DNA of 64,000 nucleotides from Flavobacterium granuli (GTDB taxonomy: Bacteria; Bacteroidota; Bacteroidia; Flavobacteriales; Flavobacteriaceae). The stretch is taken from positions 1 through 64,000 of the forward strand of contig NZ_FQWO01000006.1 in the NCBI RefSeq assembly GCF_900129705.1. The letters are read 5' to 3'. The notes beneath the pieces were generated by a model, which saw only the letters and a program-made list of their open reading frames with translations, had not been told where the DNA came from and did no database searches. The position numbers and the translations under genes are program-made. This document shows positions 35,174-45,400 of this stretch, piece after piece. Numbering within the stretch: the first letter of the stretch is position 1; each line of letters begins with the position of its first letter.

Positions 35174-35262
35174 CTAGCCCCGATTGAAACGAAAATCCTT
35201 TTTATCTCGTTTTTTAACGAGATAAAAAGATTGAAGTGTAAAGCGGGAAAAAGCTCCTGAAA
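35174..35262 (-). repeat. Structured repeat, right copy, around the lone gene at 34.2-35.0 kb
   Basis: In minus orientation it reads TTTCAGGAGCTTTTTCCCGC at the outer edge and ATCGGGGCTAG at the inner edge, as in the left copy. The inner stem here is 14 bp perfect, CTTTTTATCTCGTT (35198-35211) with AACGAGATAAAAAG (35216-35229), loop TTTT. Stem sequence differs from the left copy on both sides, so pairing is kept while bases change. The outer end lies 3 bp from the RND exporter stop. Confidence 0.8.
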
Positions 35263-35265
35263 ATA

Positions 35266-37686
35266 TTAATTCTTTTTTCGTTCTAATTCGTCAACTTCTT
35301 CGTCGGAATGTTCTAAGATATCTATTGTTGGCTCGATAAACTCCTGCTGATTCGCCAGTGTTTTGTTTAATGTCAGTACCAATGAAGGTAATAAAACAAG
35401 ATTGGATAGCATACCAAAACATAAAGTTATGGAAACCAGCCCTCCAAGCGCGACCGTTCCGCCAAAGCTGGACAGCATAAATACAGAGAAGCCAAAGAAC
35501 AATACAATTGAGGTATAGAACATACTGATGCCCGAATCTTCAAACGTGGCAAAAACGGCTTTTTTTATTTTCCAGTTGTTTCTTCCAAGTTCCAATCGGT
35601 ATTGTGCCAAGAAGCGTAGGGTGTCGTCTACGGACATTCCGAATGCGATACCGAAAACCAATAAGGTAGACGGTTTTAACGGAATTCCCAAAAAGCCCAT
35701 CAGACCTGCCGTCATCAATAATGGCAATAAATTTGGGATGATAGATACCAATACCATTTTGAAGGAACGGAACATAATTGCCACCAGACCGCCGGTTAGG
35801 GCAAAAGCAAAAAGCAATGAGGATAATAAATTGTCAAGCAGGTATTTTGTCCCTTTTTGGAACACCGATGCCTTTCCGGTAATAATCACTTCGTATTTTG
35901 GGGAAGGGAAAATCTTATCGACTTTTGCGCGAATCTGGGATTCGATGGCCTCCATTTTTTCGCCGTTTTCATCTTTGATAAAAGCAGTCATTCGGGCGAT
36001 ACTTCCGTCATCGGTGATATAGCTTTTCAGTTGATTGTCTTTTGTGTTTTTGAGCGAATTTTTAATATAAGGAAGTAGGAATGCTTCTTCCTGTGAAGAA
36101 GGCAATTCGTAAAACTCAGGATTTCCATTATAATAGGCTTGTTTGAAACTTTTGGCTACATTAACAATCGACAGCGGTTTAGAAAGTTCGGGGATTTCAG
36201 TGATCGTTTCCTGCAATTCTTCCATTCTTTTCAGATTGGTAAGTTTCATTGCTCCGTTTGGCTTTTTGGTATTAATCATTATTTCGAGAGGCATTACCCC
36301 GTCGAATTCTTTTTCGAAGAAACGGATGTCGTCAAAGAATTCGGTTTTTTTAGGCATGTCTTCTATAAGGCTTCCTGAGATTTTAATTTCATAGATGCCT
36401 ATAATTCCGAAAACCAATAAAATGACTGAAGTTACATAAACCGAAAAACGTCTGTATTTTACTGTATTGATAATCCAGTTGAAAAAAGAAGTCAGTGATT
36501 TGCGCTCCAAATGGTTAAGGTGTCTCGGTATTGGAGGCGGGAAATAACTGAAAAATATTGGGATGATCAATAAACTTAAGGTGTAAATTGCAAGAATGTT
36601 GATGGTGGTAACCACCCCAAATTCTTCAAGCAGTGCATTGTTTGTGATGATAAAAGTTGCAAAACCCACGGCAGTGGTAAGATTGGTCATCAGGGTAGCT
36701 GTACCGGTTTTGGTAATCACACGTTGCAGTGCTTTGGCTTTGTTGGCGTGTTTATGGTATTCCTGATGGTATTTGTTGATAAAGAAAATACAATTCGGGA
36801 TTCCTATCACAATGACCAATGTAGGTACCAAGGCGGTAAGCACCGTTATTTCATAACCCATTCCGCCCATGATCCCGAAAGACCACATTACTCCGATAAT
36901 CACAATAAGCAGAGAAGTAAGAGTCGCTCTGAACGAACGGAAAAAGTAAAAGAAAATAAGTGAGGTTACTAATAAAGCGGCGCCTATAAACAGACCAATT
37001 TCATCTGTAATGGTTTTGGCATTAAGTGTTCGGATATAGGGCATGCCTGAGACATGTGGCTTAATACCTGTTTCCTTGTAAAATTTATCTATTTCAGGAA
37101 TAAATTTGTGAAGGACATAGTCTTTACGGGCTTTGGTATTGACAATTTTTTTATCCAGATAAATGGCTGAACGAACCGCTTCTGTTTTTTTATTAAAAAG
37201 TAAACCATCATAAAAAGGAAGTTTGTTGAAAAAATCCGATTTCAGTTGGCTTAAGTAAGCAGCGTCATTTACTTTTTCAGCATTTACGAAAGGTTTTAAT
37301 TCAAAGGCCTGCAGTGAGTCATTTTTGACTAGCTGTTGAAGATTGTCTACTGAAATGACCAGACTTACTTCTTTGTCGCTTTTGATTTTTTCCATAAGTG
37401 TACTCCAGGCTTTGAAAACTTTTGGAGTAAATAACTTAGGGTCTTTGGTCGCGATTACGATCAGATTTCCTTCTTCGCCGAAGTTTTTAAGAAAATGATC
37501 GTAGTCAACATTTACCTTGTCATCCGCGGGAATAAGATTGGCTTCGGTTTGGGTAAATTTTACGTTTTTCCATTGTAAGGCTAATAAAATTGTTATAAAA
37601 ACAATTCCGCACAAAATAATTATTCTATTTCTCAGGATTAATCGGGCTATCAATTCCCAAAATCCTAAACTAAACCACTTGATCAT
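35266..37686 (-). CDS. RND superfamily exporter (MMPL-type)
   Basis: 806 residues with a 12-helix layout: one N-terminal helix (IIILCGIVFITILLALQW), a ~200-residue periplasmic domain, a five-helix bundle (from IGLFIGAALLVTSLIFFYFF), then a repeat of helix, loop and five helices (FALTGGLVAIMFRSFKMVLVS). Sterol-sensing/MMPL signatures include LTALVPTLVIVIGIPNCIFFINKYH and LLVFGIAFGMSVDDTLRFLAQYR. Predicted to move lipids or hydrophobic compounds across the inner membrane; the substrate is unknown. It is monocistronic, with a -7 box TACCTTTG at plus-strand 37706-37713. Confidence 0.92.
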   Translation of the reverse strand: MIKWFSLGFWELIARLILRNRIIILCGIVFITILLALQWKNVKFTQTEANLIPADDKVNVDYDHFLKNFGEEGNLIVIATKDPKLFTPKVFKAWSTLMEKIKSDKEVSLVISVDNLQQLVKNDSLQAFELKPFVNAEKVNDAAYLSQLKSDFFNKLPFYDGLLFNKKTEAVRSAIYLDKKIVNTKARKDYVLHKFIPEIDKFYKETGIKPHVSGMPYIRTLNAKTITDEIGLFIGAALLVTSLIFFYFFRSFRATLTSLLIVIIGVMWSFGIMGGMGYEITVLTALVPTLVIVIGIPNCIFFINKYHQEYHKHANKAKALQRVITKTGTATLMTNLTTAVGFATFIITNNALLEEFGVVTTINILAIYTLSLLIIPIFFSYFPPPIPRHLNHLERKSLTSFFNWIINTVKYRRFSVYVTSVILLVFGIIGIYEIKISGSLIEDMPKKTEFFDDIRFFEKEFDGVMPLEIMINTKKPNGAMKLTNLKRMEELQETITEIPELSKPLSIVNVAKSFKQAYYNGNPEFYELPSSQEEAFLLPYIKNSLKNTKDNQLKSYITDDGSIARMTAFIKDENGEKMEAIESQIRAKVDKIFPSPKYEVIITGKASVFQKGTKYLLDNLLSSLLFAFALTGGLVAIMFRSFKMVLVSIIPNLLPLLMTAGLMGFLGIPLKPSTLLVFGIAFGMSVDDTLRFLAQYRLELGRNNWKIKKAVFATFEDSGISMFYTSIVLFFGFSVFMLSSFGGTVALGGLVSITLCFGMLSNLVLLPSLVLTLNKTLANQQEFIEPTIDILEHSDEEVDELERKKN

Positions 37687-37881
37687 AAGTCATATTTAAC
37701 GGTTGCAAAGGTAATTAAAACGGCTATGAATCATGAAATTTATAGTCTTTTTTATTTTGTAAGTCTAAGTAATACGAAGTTTTTGTATTTTACAATAAGA
37801 TAATTTTTTGAGTTATAAATTATATATTTTATTTTCTCATCTTTGCTTATCGGAGTTGAGGATTTCATTTTAAAAACAAGT

Positions 37882-40152
37882 ATGAAGAATTATAAAAACG
37901 CATTATTTTATTTTGGTGTTACGGGCGGTTTTACGGCATTAATTTATTGGATTATTGAACAGGGAAAACATTTAGAAGCCCGTGAAGTAATTGGGACTCC
38001 AGAGTCTGGAAAAGCGTCTTGGGATGATTTTATAATGTCAATGATGCATAATTTTCAGGATCCTCTGGCTATTCTTTTGGTACAGATTATTACGATTATC
38101 CTGGTGGCCCGTTTTTGTGGTTGGATCTTTAAAAAAATTGGTCAACCTTCTGTAATTGGCGAAATCATAGCGGGAATTATTCTTGGACCTTCGTTGTTGG
38201 GGATGTATTTTCCGGATTTTTCGGCCGCTTTATTTCCGGTGGAATCCTTAGGGAATCTTAAGTTTTTGAGTCAAATAGGACTGATACTTTTCATGTTTGT
38301 CATAGGGATGGAACTGGATTTGAAAGTATTGAAAAACAAAGCCAATGAAGCGGTTGTGATCAGTCATGCCAGTATTGTTATTCCATTTGCATTAGGAATC
38401 GGGCTGGCTTATTTTGTTTACAATAGGTTTGCTCCCGAAGGTGTAAAATTTCTTTCCTTTAGTTTGTTTATGGGAATTGCCATGAGCATCACCGCCTTTC
38501 CTGTTTTGGCACGAATTGTTCAGGAAAGAGGCATTCATAAAACCAGATTGGGCGCTATTGTCATCACTTGTGCCGCCGCCGATGATATCACGGCTTGGTG
38601 TTTGTTGGCTGTTGTAATTGCAATCGTAAAAGCAGGGACTTTTGTGAGTTCATTATACATTATAGGTTTAGCAATGATTTATGTTGTTGTGATGCTTTTT
38701 ATAGTCAAACCTTTCCTGAAGAGGATAGGAGATTTGTATGGTTCAAAAGATGCTATAGTCAAACCGGTAGTAGCGATTTTTTTTCTGATACTTATCCTTT
38801 CTTCTTATGCTACCGAAGTGATAGGAATTCACGCCTTATTTGGCGCTTTTATGACCGGTGCCATTATGCCGGACATAGCTAAATTTAGAACCATATTCAT
38901 TGAAAAAGTGGAGGATGTTGCGGTTATTCTTTTATTGCCGTTGTTTTTTGTTTTCACAGGTTTGAAAACAGAAATAGGCCTTATTAACGATCCCTATCTT
39001 TGGAAAGTGACTGGTTTCATTATTCTGGTAGCTGTTGTAGGTAAATTTTTGGGAAGCGCGCTTGCGGCCAAATTTGTCGGGCAAAACTGGCGTGACAGTT
39101 TGACCATTGGTGCTTTGATGAATACCAGGGGATTAATGGAATTAATTGTCTTAAACATTGGATTAGAGCTTAAAGTCCTGACTCCCGAAGTTTTTACGAT
39201 GATGGTAATTATGGCCTTAGTAACCACATTTATGACCGGTCCGGCTTTGGATTTGATCAATTATATCTTTAAAACCAAGGATAGTACTGAAATTGTAGAA
39301 TTGACCAAGCATAAAAAATATCGAATATTAATTTCGTTTGGCAATAACGAGAAAGGGAAGTCGCTTTTGCGATTGGCTCATAGTTTAATGAAAAAACAAA
39401 AAGAACAGTCGACCATCACGGTCATGCATTTGTCATTGAGCGATGAGATGAATCCTTATAATATAGAAGACAAGGAAAAAAGTAGTTTTATTCCTATCGT
39501 TAAAGAATCAAAAATTTTAAATCAAGAAATCACTACGATATTCAAAGCGACCACTGACATAGAAACAGAAATTGCCGATGTTGCAAATCAGGGGGATTAT
39601 GACTTGTTGTTAGTAGGCTTGGGAAAATCAATTTTTGAAGGAACAATCCTGGGGAAAGTAATTGGTTTTACAACAAGAATCATTAATCCGGATCGATTGA
39701 TTGATAAATTTACCGGAAAAGAAGGGCTTTTTGAAAATTCTCCATTTGATGAACGAACAAGACAGATTATTTCTAAAACCAAGATGCCAATAGGGATTTT
39801 GATTGACAAAGAATTGCAGGAAGTAAATCAGGTTTTTATTCCTATTTTCAGTCCGGAAGATTCCTTTTTGATTGATTATGCGCAGAAATTAATTTACAAC
39901 AACAACTCTAAAATAGTGATTTTGGATGTAAATGGACACATCAATACTAATTTTGTTATGGGAAGCGCCATAGCCTCTTTAGAACAAAAATATCCTAATA
40001 ATATAGGTTTAATTGATGATCAAATCATCAAAAAAGATTTTTTGGACGAACAGGACTTGATGTTAATTAGTCTGGAAAGCTGGAAAGTACTGGTAGATTC
40101 GCGCAGCATTTGGTTAAGTGAAGTTCCATCGGTTTTAATTCTTAAACATTAA
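37882..40152 (+). CDS. Cation:proton antiporter, CPA2/KefB-like with C-terminal Usp-like domain
   Basis: 756 residues from ATG 37882 (MKNYKNALFYFGVTGGFT); a TTG-started extension of 13 codons is less likely. After one N-terminal helix, the Na+/H+ exchanger domain (about residues 70-430) has GQPSVIGEIIAGIILGPSLLG and the ion-binding CAAADDITAWCLLAV (two Asp). A cytoplasmic C-terminal domain of ~270 residues (from KKYRILISFGNNEKGKSLLRLA) resembles two universal-stress-type folds. No TrkA-N motif is seen, so K+ efflux control by that route is not indicated. The SMR gene follows 3 bp later. Confidence 0.9.
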   Translation: MKNYKNALFYFGVTGGFTALIYWIIEQGKHLEAREVIGTPESGKASWDDFIMSMMHNFQDPLAILLVQIITIILVARFCGWIFKKIGQPSVIGEIIAGIILGPSLLGMYFPDFSAALFPVESLGNLKFLSQIGLILFMFVIGMELDLKVLKNKANEAVVISHASIVIPFALGIGLAYFVYNRFAPEGVKFLSFSLFMGIAMSITAFPVLARIVQERGIHKTRLGAIVITCAAADDITAWCLLAVVIAIVKAGTFVSSLYIIGLAMIYVVVMLFIVKPFLKRIGDLYGSKDAIVKPVVAIFFLILILSSYATEVIGIHALFGAFMTGAIMPDIAKFRTIFIEKVEDVAVILLLPLFFVFTGLKTEIGLINDPYLWKVTGFIILVAVVGKFLGSALAAKFVGQNWRDSLTIGALMNTRGLMELIVLNIGLELKVLTPEVFTMMVIMALVTTFMTGPALDLINYIFKTKDSTEIVELTKHKKYRILISFGNNEKGKSLLRLAHSLMKKQKEQSTITVMHLSLSDEMNPYNIEDKEKSSFIPIVKESKILNQEITTIFKATTDIETEIADVANQGDYDLLLVGLGKSIFEGTILGKVIGFTTRIINPDRLIDKFTGKEGLFENSPFDERTRQIISKTKMPIGILIDKELQEVNQVFIPIFSPEDSFLIDYAQKLIYNNNSKIVILDVNGHINTNFVMGSAIASLEQKYPNNIGLIDDQIIKKDFLDEQDLMLISLESWKVLVDSRSIWLSEVPSVLILKH

Positions 40153-40154
40153 TT

Positions 40155-40484
40155 ATGAATTGGATTTTATTAATAATAGGCGGTCTGTTTGAAGTAGGTT
40201 TTGCTTCTTGTTTGGGCAAAGCCAAAGAAACCAGCGGAATGGTTTCTACTTATTGGATGTTGGGGTTTTTAGTTTGCCTTAGCATAAGCATGCTGCTGCT
40301 TTACAAAGCGACGCAGGAATTGCCTATTGGCACGGCTTACGCGGTTTGGACCGGAATTGGCGCTGTGGGAACGGTATTGGTGGGCATATTTATATTTAAG
40401 GAGCCGGCCACTTTTTGGAGGATTTTCTTTATCACTACCTTAATTGCGTCTATTATAGGGTTGAAGTTTGTGTCGAGCCATTAA
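40155..40484 (+). CDS. SMR-family transporter (Gdx/SugE-like)
   Basis: 109 residues with four membrane helices. The conserved Glu of the family is in LLIIGGLFEVGFASCLGKAK, and the helix-3 signature is PIGTAYAVWTGIGAVGTVLVG. The pattern is closer to the SugE/Gdx subgroup (guanidinium or quaternary ammonium export) than to EmrE; the exact substrate is not determined. Three bases separate it from the CPA2 antiporter, so both are co-expressed. The stop is 3 bp from the convergent DUF5686 gene. Confidence 0.92.
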   Translation: MNWILLIIGGLFEVGFASCLGKAKETSGMVSTYWMLGFLVCLSISMLLLYKATQELPIGTAYAVWTGIGAVGTVLVGIFIFKEPATFWRIFFITTLIASIIGLKFVSSH

Positions 40485-40487
40485 ATG

Positions 40488-42986
40488 TTATAGTCCGAGA
40501 TTAAAAACAAAACTCAGTTTGATGGCAATATTGTCCTCAAACTTGGGTAGGCCGTTGGGACCGTATCTATAAAAAGCGGTCAATCCCAGGCCGTTCAAAA
40601 TTTGGTTGAGTTCGATTCCGGATTCAAAAAAGCCTTCATTCAAGGTTTTGTAATCCAAGCCCAAATGCTGTTCGGGTTTTTGTAAATTTCCCCATGCCAT
40701 TCTGGAAACCAAGACCAAGGATGGCTTTACTTTCGAGAAAAGCGCAACTCGCTTGAAGCCGTGTTTGAACTGGAAATAAACAAATTCGCTGGAGAAAAAC
40801 TCATTGAAATACATGGTTTCAAAGCTGTTTCTACCTGCAAAAGTGATTCTTTGTATAATGGTTTCTTTCGTGATATTATTAGGCGAGGTGTTGTACAAAT
40901 GGGTCAGCGGAACATCGCCTAAGGCATATCCGGCTTCGAGAAGTAAATTGGTTTTTTGACCGTTCAAGTATTTCTTTTCAAATTCAGTTTTAAAGTCAAT
41001 TTTGCTGAATTCAAAATCATTGGAGGCTATTTTTGGCAAGGATTGGGTAAATTGAAAAGTAAATTTCGGAAAACGTTTATCGACTTCAATTCTACCACTT
41101 GGAGTTTGCATATAATCACTAAAAGGATTCCATTGCAACGAAACCATCGCTGCGGTTATTACATAATTAGTGTATAAAGTGCCGTCATGATTAAAAGTAT
41201 AATTGAATTTAGGCTCGATAGCTGAATGAGAAAGTTCCCATTTGCTTTCGGTTTTGGGGATGATTTTGGTTTCTAAAAAGGTTTTCCAGCTCACATAATT
41301 GTAAAAAGTGCTTATGTTTATTGGCCTTGGATCATAGAGTTTGAACGGTCTTTTTTCAATGGAATATAAGGTGCTCGCAATCTCCCGAACATCGTCAGTA
41401 TACGAAGCGCCAATCCATGAATTAGAAAACTGACCCACACGGGCAGCTATGCCCAGATTGTATTTGAATTCTCCGTCTTTTGTTCCATAAGCAGCGTATC
41501 CGTCAATCCTATATGTTTTGGAGAATCTTTCATTTGTGGTTCCGCCAATCCCGAGTCTGAAACCTTCATAATTATTATAGCGGAATATTCTGCGTAAATC
41601 CAGGTCTACAGCACCCATTGGAATATAGCCGTTGACCACCTTTCTGCCAAAACGGATTCTGCTTTCAATTCGTTTTTTGATAACGATGCTGTCCAAAGCC
41701 AAATAGGTTTTTTGGCTTCGAATGTCTAGGCTGTCTTTTCTGTAAGCGTTCCAAAAACTTTCGGGTTGGTCAATGGCATCGTCTTTAATTTCGATCGAAA
41801 TGCTGCTTTTTTTAATTTCGACGGGCACATTGTAATGGAAGTCGAAGTTATTGGTTTCAGAAAGGAGGTAAGCATAATCAGTAGCTGTTTTTTTTCGGAC
41901 TTTGAAATCTTTTTCGACGTCGCCGTCAAATTGTATCGTACCGCCAAGGATTTTGATGTCATCATCATTTTTTCCTTTGATGATTTTAAATGTCTTGCGT
42001 ATCGGGAACCAAATATTTTCTGCGTCAATGTACTGGAAGTCATGAATTCCGCTGATGTCCAGCACTCCTTTTATGCGCATGATGGCTTTGGAAATGGCAT
42101 AGCTGTTTTGGTCGATGTATAGAACGCCTTCTAGGCCAGATGCTTTTCTTTTCTTTTTGTTCTTGAAATAAACCATGTAGGAGTTTCTACCATCGATGGA
42201 AACGGTATCCAATAATTTGTAGTTGTAATCCTTAAAAGCGTCTTTTGCGAGAGGGCTGTTGTATTTGGTTTCAAAGAGTTCGTAGCTGGAGTCGTAAATG
42301 GAGAAGGATTGTAAATTGAAACCAAGGATTTCGTAAATAGGTTGTTTAAAACCGGCCATTTTTGTCCCTAAAATAGTTTCCTTCAATTTATGATCGGCGT
42401 ATTGATATTGAGATACTTTTTCCGTTTGAAATAAGTGCTGTTTGTTTATGATTTCCTTAAACTTATAAGCCGAAGAATCAATTTTAGAGAATACTTTTCC
42501 TATGGATTTCTCTACAAAAACAGAATCTATTTTTCCGGAAATGGAGTCAGGATTAGCGGTAACGATGAGTTTATTATAAGATTTGAAATCAAAACTTTTT
42601 AGTCTGTTTTGCGGATTATTGTTGTTTTTGCTCTCAATTGTCTTCTTTATTATTGCAAGAGCGGGGTTTTCATGTGGAATTAGAACTTCGTTTAAATCAT
42701 TCCTTTTGGGTAAAAGGAAAACGGTATAATAATTTTTATTTTGTTCCATAACAACCTTGACGGTTGTAAAACCAAGATAGGAAATTCGGAGATTTGATAT
42801 GGCTATTTTTGAAAAAACGGTAAATTTTCCGTCCACATCAGTAACGGTATTGGATCCGTCATTCGAAATAATTGTGGCAAAAGGGAGCGGTTTATGGGTT
42901 ACGGCTTCTTTGACAATTCCATTGATTTGAAATTGTGCCTGAAGCGAAAGCGTAAATAATAAGAGCAACAGCCAAAAATGCTTCAT
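40488..42986 (-). CDS. DUF5686 outer-membrane protein with carboxypeptidase-regulatory-like N-domain
   Basis: 832 residues with a signal peptide (MKHFWLLLLLFTLSLQAQ). An N-terminal CarboxypepD_reg-like domain (FQINGIVKEAVTHKPLPFATIISNDGSNTVTDVDGKFTV) is followed by the DUF5686 region; the C-terminal ~400 residues are alternating amphipathic strands ending IAIKLSFVFNLGL, as in an outer-membrane barrel. Members are widespread in Bacteroidota and resemble TonB-receptor accessory architecture without a plug domain. Function unknown. It is monocistronic. Confidence 0.88.
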   Translation of the reverse strand: MKHFWLLLLLFTLSLQAQFQINGIVKEAVTHKPLPFATIISNDGSNTVTDVDGKFTVFSKIAISNLRISYLGFTTVKVVMEQNKNYYTVFLLPKRNDLNEVLIPHENPALAIIKKTIESKNNNNPQNRLKSFDFKSYNKLIVTANPDSISGKIDSVFVEKSIGKVFSKIDSSAYKFKEIINKQHLFQTEKVSQYQYADHKLKETILGTKMAGFKQPIYEILGFNLQSFSIYDSSYELFETKYNSPLAKDAFKDYNYKLLDTVSIDGRNSYMVYFKNKKKRKASGLEGVLYIDQNSYAISKAIMRIKGVLDISGIHDFQYIDAENIWFPIRKTFKIIKGKNDDDIKILGGTIQFDGDVEKDFKVRKKTATDYAYLLSETNNFDFHYNVPVEIKKSSISIEIKDDAIDQPESFWNAYRKDSLDIRSQKTYLALDSIVIKKRIESRIRFGRKVVNGYIPMGAVDLDLRRIFRYNNYEGFRLGIGGTTNERFSKTYRIDGYAAYGTKDGEFKYNLGIAARVGQFSNSWIGASYTDDVREIASTLYSIEKRPFKLYDPRPINISTFYNYVSWKTFLETKIIPKTESKWELSHSAIEPKFNYTFNHDGTLYTNYVITAAMVSLQWNPFSDYMQTPSGRIEVDKRFPKFTFQFTQSLPKIASNDFEFSKIDFKTEFEKKYLNGQKTNLLLEAGYALGDVPLTHLYNTSPNNITKETIIQRITFAGRNSFETMYFNEFFSSEFVYFQFKHGFKRVALFSKVKPSLVLVSRMAWGNLQKPEQHLGLDYKTLNEGFFESGIELNQILNGLGLTAFYRYGPNGLPKFEDNIAIKLSFVFNLGL

Positions 42987-43044
42987 AGATACCGTTTTAT
43001 TACAAAACGATTACAATTTCGTTTTGTTGCCGCAAAAATAAGAA

Positions 43045-43086
43045 TAAAAAAATCCGTCTGCTTATTTAAGCGAGACGGATTTTTGA
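43045..43086 (-). terminator. Terminator after frr
   Basis: AAATCCGTCT and AGACGGATTT form the stem, with a nested GCTTA/TAAGC pair inside, followed by a T run on the minus strand. Confidence 0.85.
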
Positions 43087-43102
43087 TGTTATAGGTCAAA
43101 AG

Positions 43103-43666
43103 TTACACCTTCATGATTTCGGCTTCTTTTACTGCAAGAAGTTCGTCAATTTTTTTGATGAAACTATTGGTTAGGTTTTGAACTTCCTCTTCGGCACTTT
43201 TACAAATGTCTTCTGAGGTTCCTTCTTTTTCTAATTTTTTAATATCAGTATTGGCATCTTTACGGGAATTTCTAATTCCTATTTTAGCGTCTTCTGCTTC
43301 CGCTTTTGCTTGTTTGGCCAATTCGCGTCTTCGGTCTTCTGTCAAAGGCGGAACACTGATGATGATCAAATCACCATTGTTCATTGGGTTAAAACCAATA
43401 TTGGCAATCATAATCGCTTTTTCGATGGTTTGCAACATGTTTTTTTCGAAAGGTTGCAAAGTAATTGTTCTTGCATCAGGAACGCTGATTTTGGCTACTT
43501 GAGAAAGTGGTGTAGATGAACCGTAATAGTCAACAAAAACGCTTCCTAACATGGCAGGTGATGCTTTTCCGGCACGAATATTTAAGAATTCTTTTTCTAA
43601 GTGAGCAATAGAACCTGACATAGATTCTTTAGTACTATCTAATATAAATTCAATTTCTTCAGTCAT
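43103..43666 (-). CDS. frr: Ribosome recycling factor
   Basis: 187 residues. Signature elements are KESMSGSIAHLEKEFLNIRAGKASPAML, VPDARTITLQPFEKNMLQTIEKAI, PPLTEDRRRELAKQAKAEAEDAKIGIRNSRKDA and the C-terminal coiled helix. RRF with EF-G splits post-termination ribosomes. It follows pyrH by 70 bp, the standard gene pair, although that gap contains an inverted repeat array. Confidence 0.97.
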   Translation of the reverse strand: MTEEIEFILDSTKESMSGSIAHLEKEFLNIRAGKASPAMLGSVFVDYYGSSTPLSQVAKISVPDARTITLQPFEKNMLQTIEKAIMIANIGFNPMNNGDLIIISVPPLTEDRRRELAKQAKAEAEDAKIGIRNSRKDANTDIKKLEKEGTSEDICKSAEEEVQNLTNSFIKKIDELLAVKEAEIMKV

Positions 43667-43680
43667 AGTCTTTTTATTTA

Positions 43681-43736
43681 GTGTTCAGTAATCACTGTTC
43701 AGTTATCAGTGCAAACTGACAACTGAACACTGTTAA
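43681..43736. repeat. Inverted repeat array between pyrH and frr
   Basis: GTTCAGTTATCAGT and ACTGACAACTGAAC pair around GCAA, with further related units (TGTTCAGTAATCACT, CACTGTTAAC) outside, in a period close to 7 bp. It starts at the pyrH stop codon and fills the pyrH-frr gap. Confidence 0.7.
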
Positions 43737-44444
43737 CTATATATTTACTTCGGTTCCTATGTTTTCTCCTTCACAGATTTTCAAAAGGTTACCTTCTTTA
43801 TTCATGTCAAAAATTACAATCGGTAATTTGTTTTCTTGACTCAAGGTGAAAGCGGTAGTATCCATTACATTCAGGCCTTTTTTAAGCACGTCTTCAAACG
43901 AAATGGAATCAAATTTCAACGCAGAAGCATTTTTCTCAGGATCAGAATCGTAAACGCCATCCACTCGGGTTCCTTTCAGGATTACATCGGCATGGATTTC
44001 AACTCCGCGCAAAACAGCTGCTGTATCGGTAGTGAAATAGGGGTTTCCGGTTCCGGCTCCAAAAATTACAATCCTTCCTTTTTCAAGATGACGAACGGCT
44101 CTTCTTTTAATATAAGGTTCGGCAATGGCTTCTATTTTTAATGCGGTTTGTAATCGGGTCAGCATTCCTTTGTCTTCTAAGGCGCCTTGCAAAGCCATTC
44201 CATTGATAACTGTGGCCAGCATTCCCATATAGTCTCCCTGCACTCTGTCCATTCCATTACTTGCCCCTGCAACTCCTCTAAAGATATTTCCTCCACCTAT
44301 AACAATAGCGATTTCCACCCCTTTGTCGTGAATCTTTTTAATTTCTTCGGCATATTCGGCTAATCTTACAGGATCAATACCATATTGTCTCTCACCCATC
44401 AAGGCTTCACCGCTTAATTTTAGAAGAATTCTTTTATATTTCAT
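43737..44444 (-). CDS. pyrH: UMP kinase
   Basis: 235 residues of the amino-acid-kinase fold: [36 protein letters not shown] (phosphate binding), and the C-terminal nucleotide part [20 protein letters not shown] with [21 protein letters not shown]. It converts UMP to UDP. An upstream -7 box (minus TATATTTG at plus-strand 44467-44474) supports the start. It forms the conserved pair with frr. Confidence 0.97.
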   Translation of the reverse strand: MKYKRILLKLSGEALMGERQYGIDPVRLAEYAEEIKKIHDKGVEIAIVIGGGNIFRGVAGASNGMDRVQGDYMGMLATVINGMALQGALEDKGMLTRLQTALKIEAIAEPYIKRRAVRHLEKGRIVIFGAGTGNPYFTTDTAAVLRGVEIHADVILKGTRVDGVYDSDPEKNASALKFDSISFEDVLKKGLNVMDTTAFTLSQENKLPIVIFDMNKEGNLLKICEGENIGTEVNI

Positions 44445-44466
44445 GTCTATGTTGAGTTGTTTGGTG

Positions 44467-44474
44467 CAAATATA
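44467..44474 (-). promoter_or_regulatory. -7 box of pyrH-frr
   Basis: TATATTTG on the minus strand, 22 bp before the pyrH start codon. No TTG at the standard spacing. Confidence 0.6.
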
Positions 44475-44512
44475 GGCATATTCTTTTTTTTTGAAATAGT
44501 GTCGCTCAAAAT

Positions 44513-45292
44513 TTATAGATTTTGTTTTTCATAAGTGTTTTTGGCCGCTTGATAGCCAAGGTTGAAAATAGAATCCATCTTGAGTTTGTTAGTTTCAAAT
44601 GTGCTAAAAACACTTAATTCTTTGGGTTCGATAATCCAGTCGCAGATGTTGAATTTTTGGCTGTTTGAGTTTTCAGAAAGAATATCAAATGCTCTGGTGG
44701 TAACGGCTCTAATCGAATTTAAATCTTTGGCTTCAATCTTTTGAATCGGACTGACATAAATACCTATTATGGTTTCGCAACGTCCCTGTAAGATATCGGT
44801 TGGAAAATGATTCAAAATCCCTCCGTCGCTATAATGATTTCCTTTTATCTCAAATGGAGATATAATTCCCGGAAAAGCCGAAGAAGAAATAAGGGCATCA
44901 ATGATTTTGGTTTCCGGTTCGAATATTTTTAATTTTCCTCTTATCATATCTGTTGCCGTGATTTGGGTGGGGATTTTTAAATCTCCAATAACGGCATCTT
45001 CAAAAACGTTTTTAAAATAGTCTATAAAAGAGGAGGAATCGATTAAGCCCGCTTTTTTGAAAGTGAGGTGTTTCCAATGAAAAAGGTATATGGACTTAAA
45101 AAACTCCAGGATTTCCTCCGGCGATTTCCCCCAAGCATACATCGCTCCCACGATAGATCCGGCACTTGTACCTGCAATTCGATTGGGGCGAATGTTTTTT
45201 TCTTCTAAGAATTTAATGGCACCCGCATGGGCCAAACCTTTTGTTCCACCGCCTGAAAGCGCTAAACCAATCGATTTTGTTTTCAGATTCAT
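44513..45292 (-). CDS. Patatin-like phospholipase
   Basis: 259 residues. Patatin blocks: oxyanion glycine loop [17 protein letters not shown], nucleophile elbow [17 protein letters not shown] (GxSxG), and the Asp of the dyad in [15 protein letters not shown]. No signal peptide and no barrel domain, so a cytoplasmic or membrane-associated acyl hydrolase rather than a type V secreted form. It sits upstream of pyrH in the same direction but has its own spacing of 68 bp. Confidence 0.92.
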   Translation of the reverse strand: MNLKTKSIGLALSGGGTKGLAHAGAIKFLEEKNIRPNRIAGTSAGSIVGAMYAWGKSPEEILEFFKSIYLFHWKHLTFKKAGLIDSSSFIDYFKNVFEDAVIGDLKIPTQITATDMIRGKLKIFEPETKIIDALISSSAFPGIISPFEIKGNHYSDGGILNHFPTDILQGRCETIIGIYVSPIQKIEAKDLNSIRAVTTRAFDILSENSNSQKFNICDWIIEPKELSVFSTFETNKLKMDSIFNLGYQAAKNTYEKQNL

Positions 45293-45400
45293 CTTTGTTT
45301 TTCTTTTTTATAAAATTACAGTTTTTGTTTCTCTCAAAGTGATTTTTGTCATGTTTTAAATTAGTATTTTGTTCTAACTTTACATAAATAATTAAAAACT

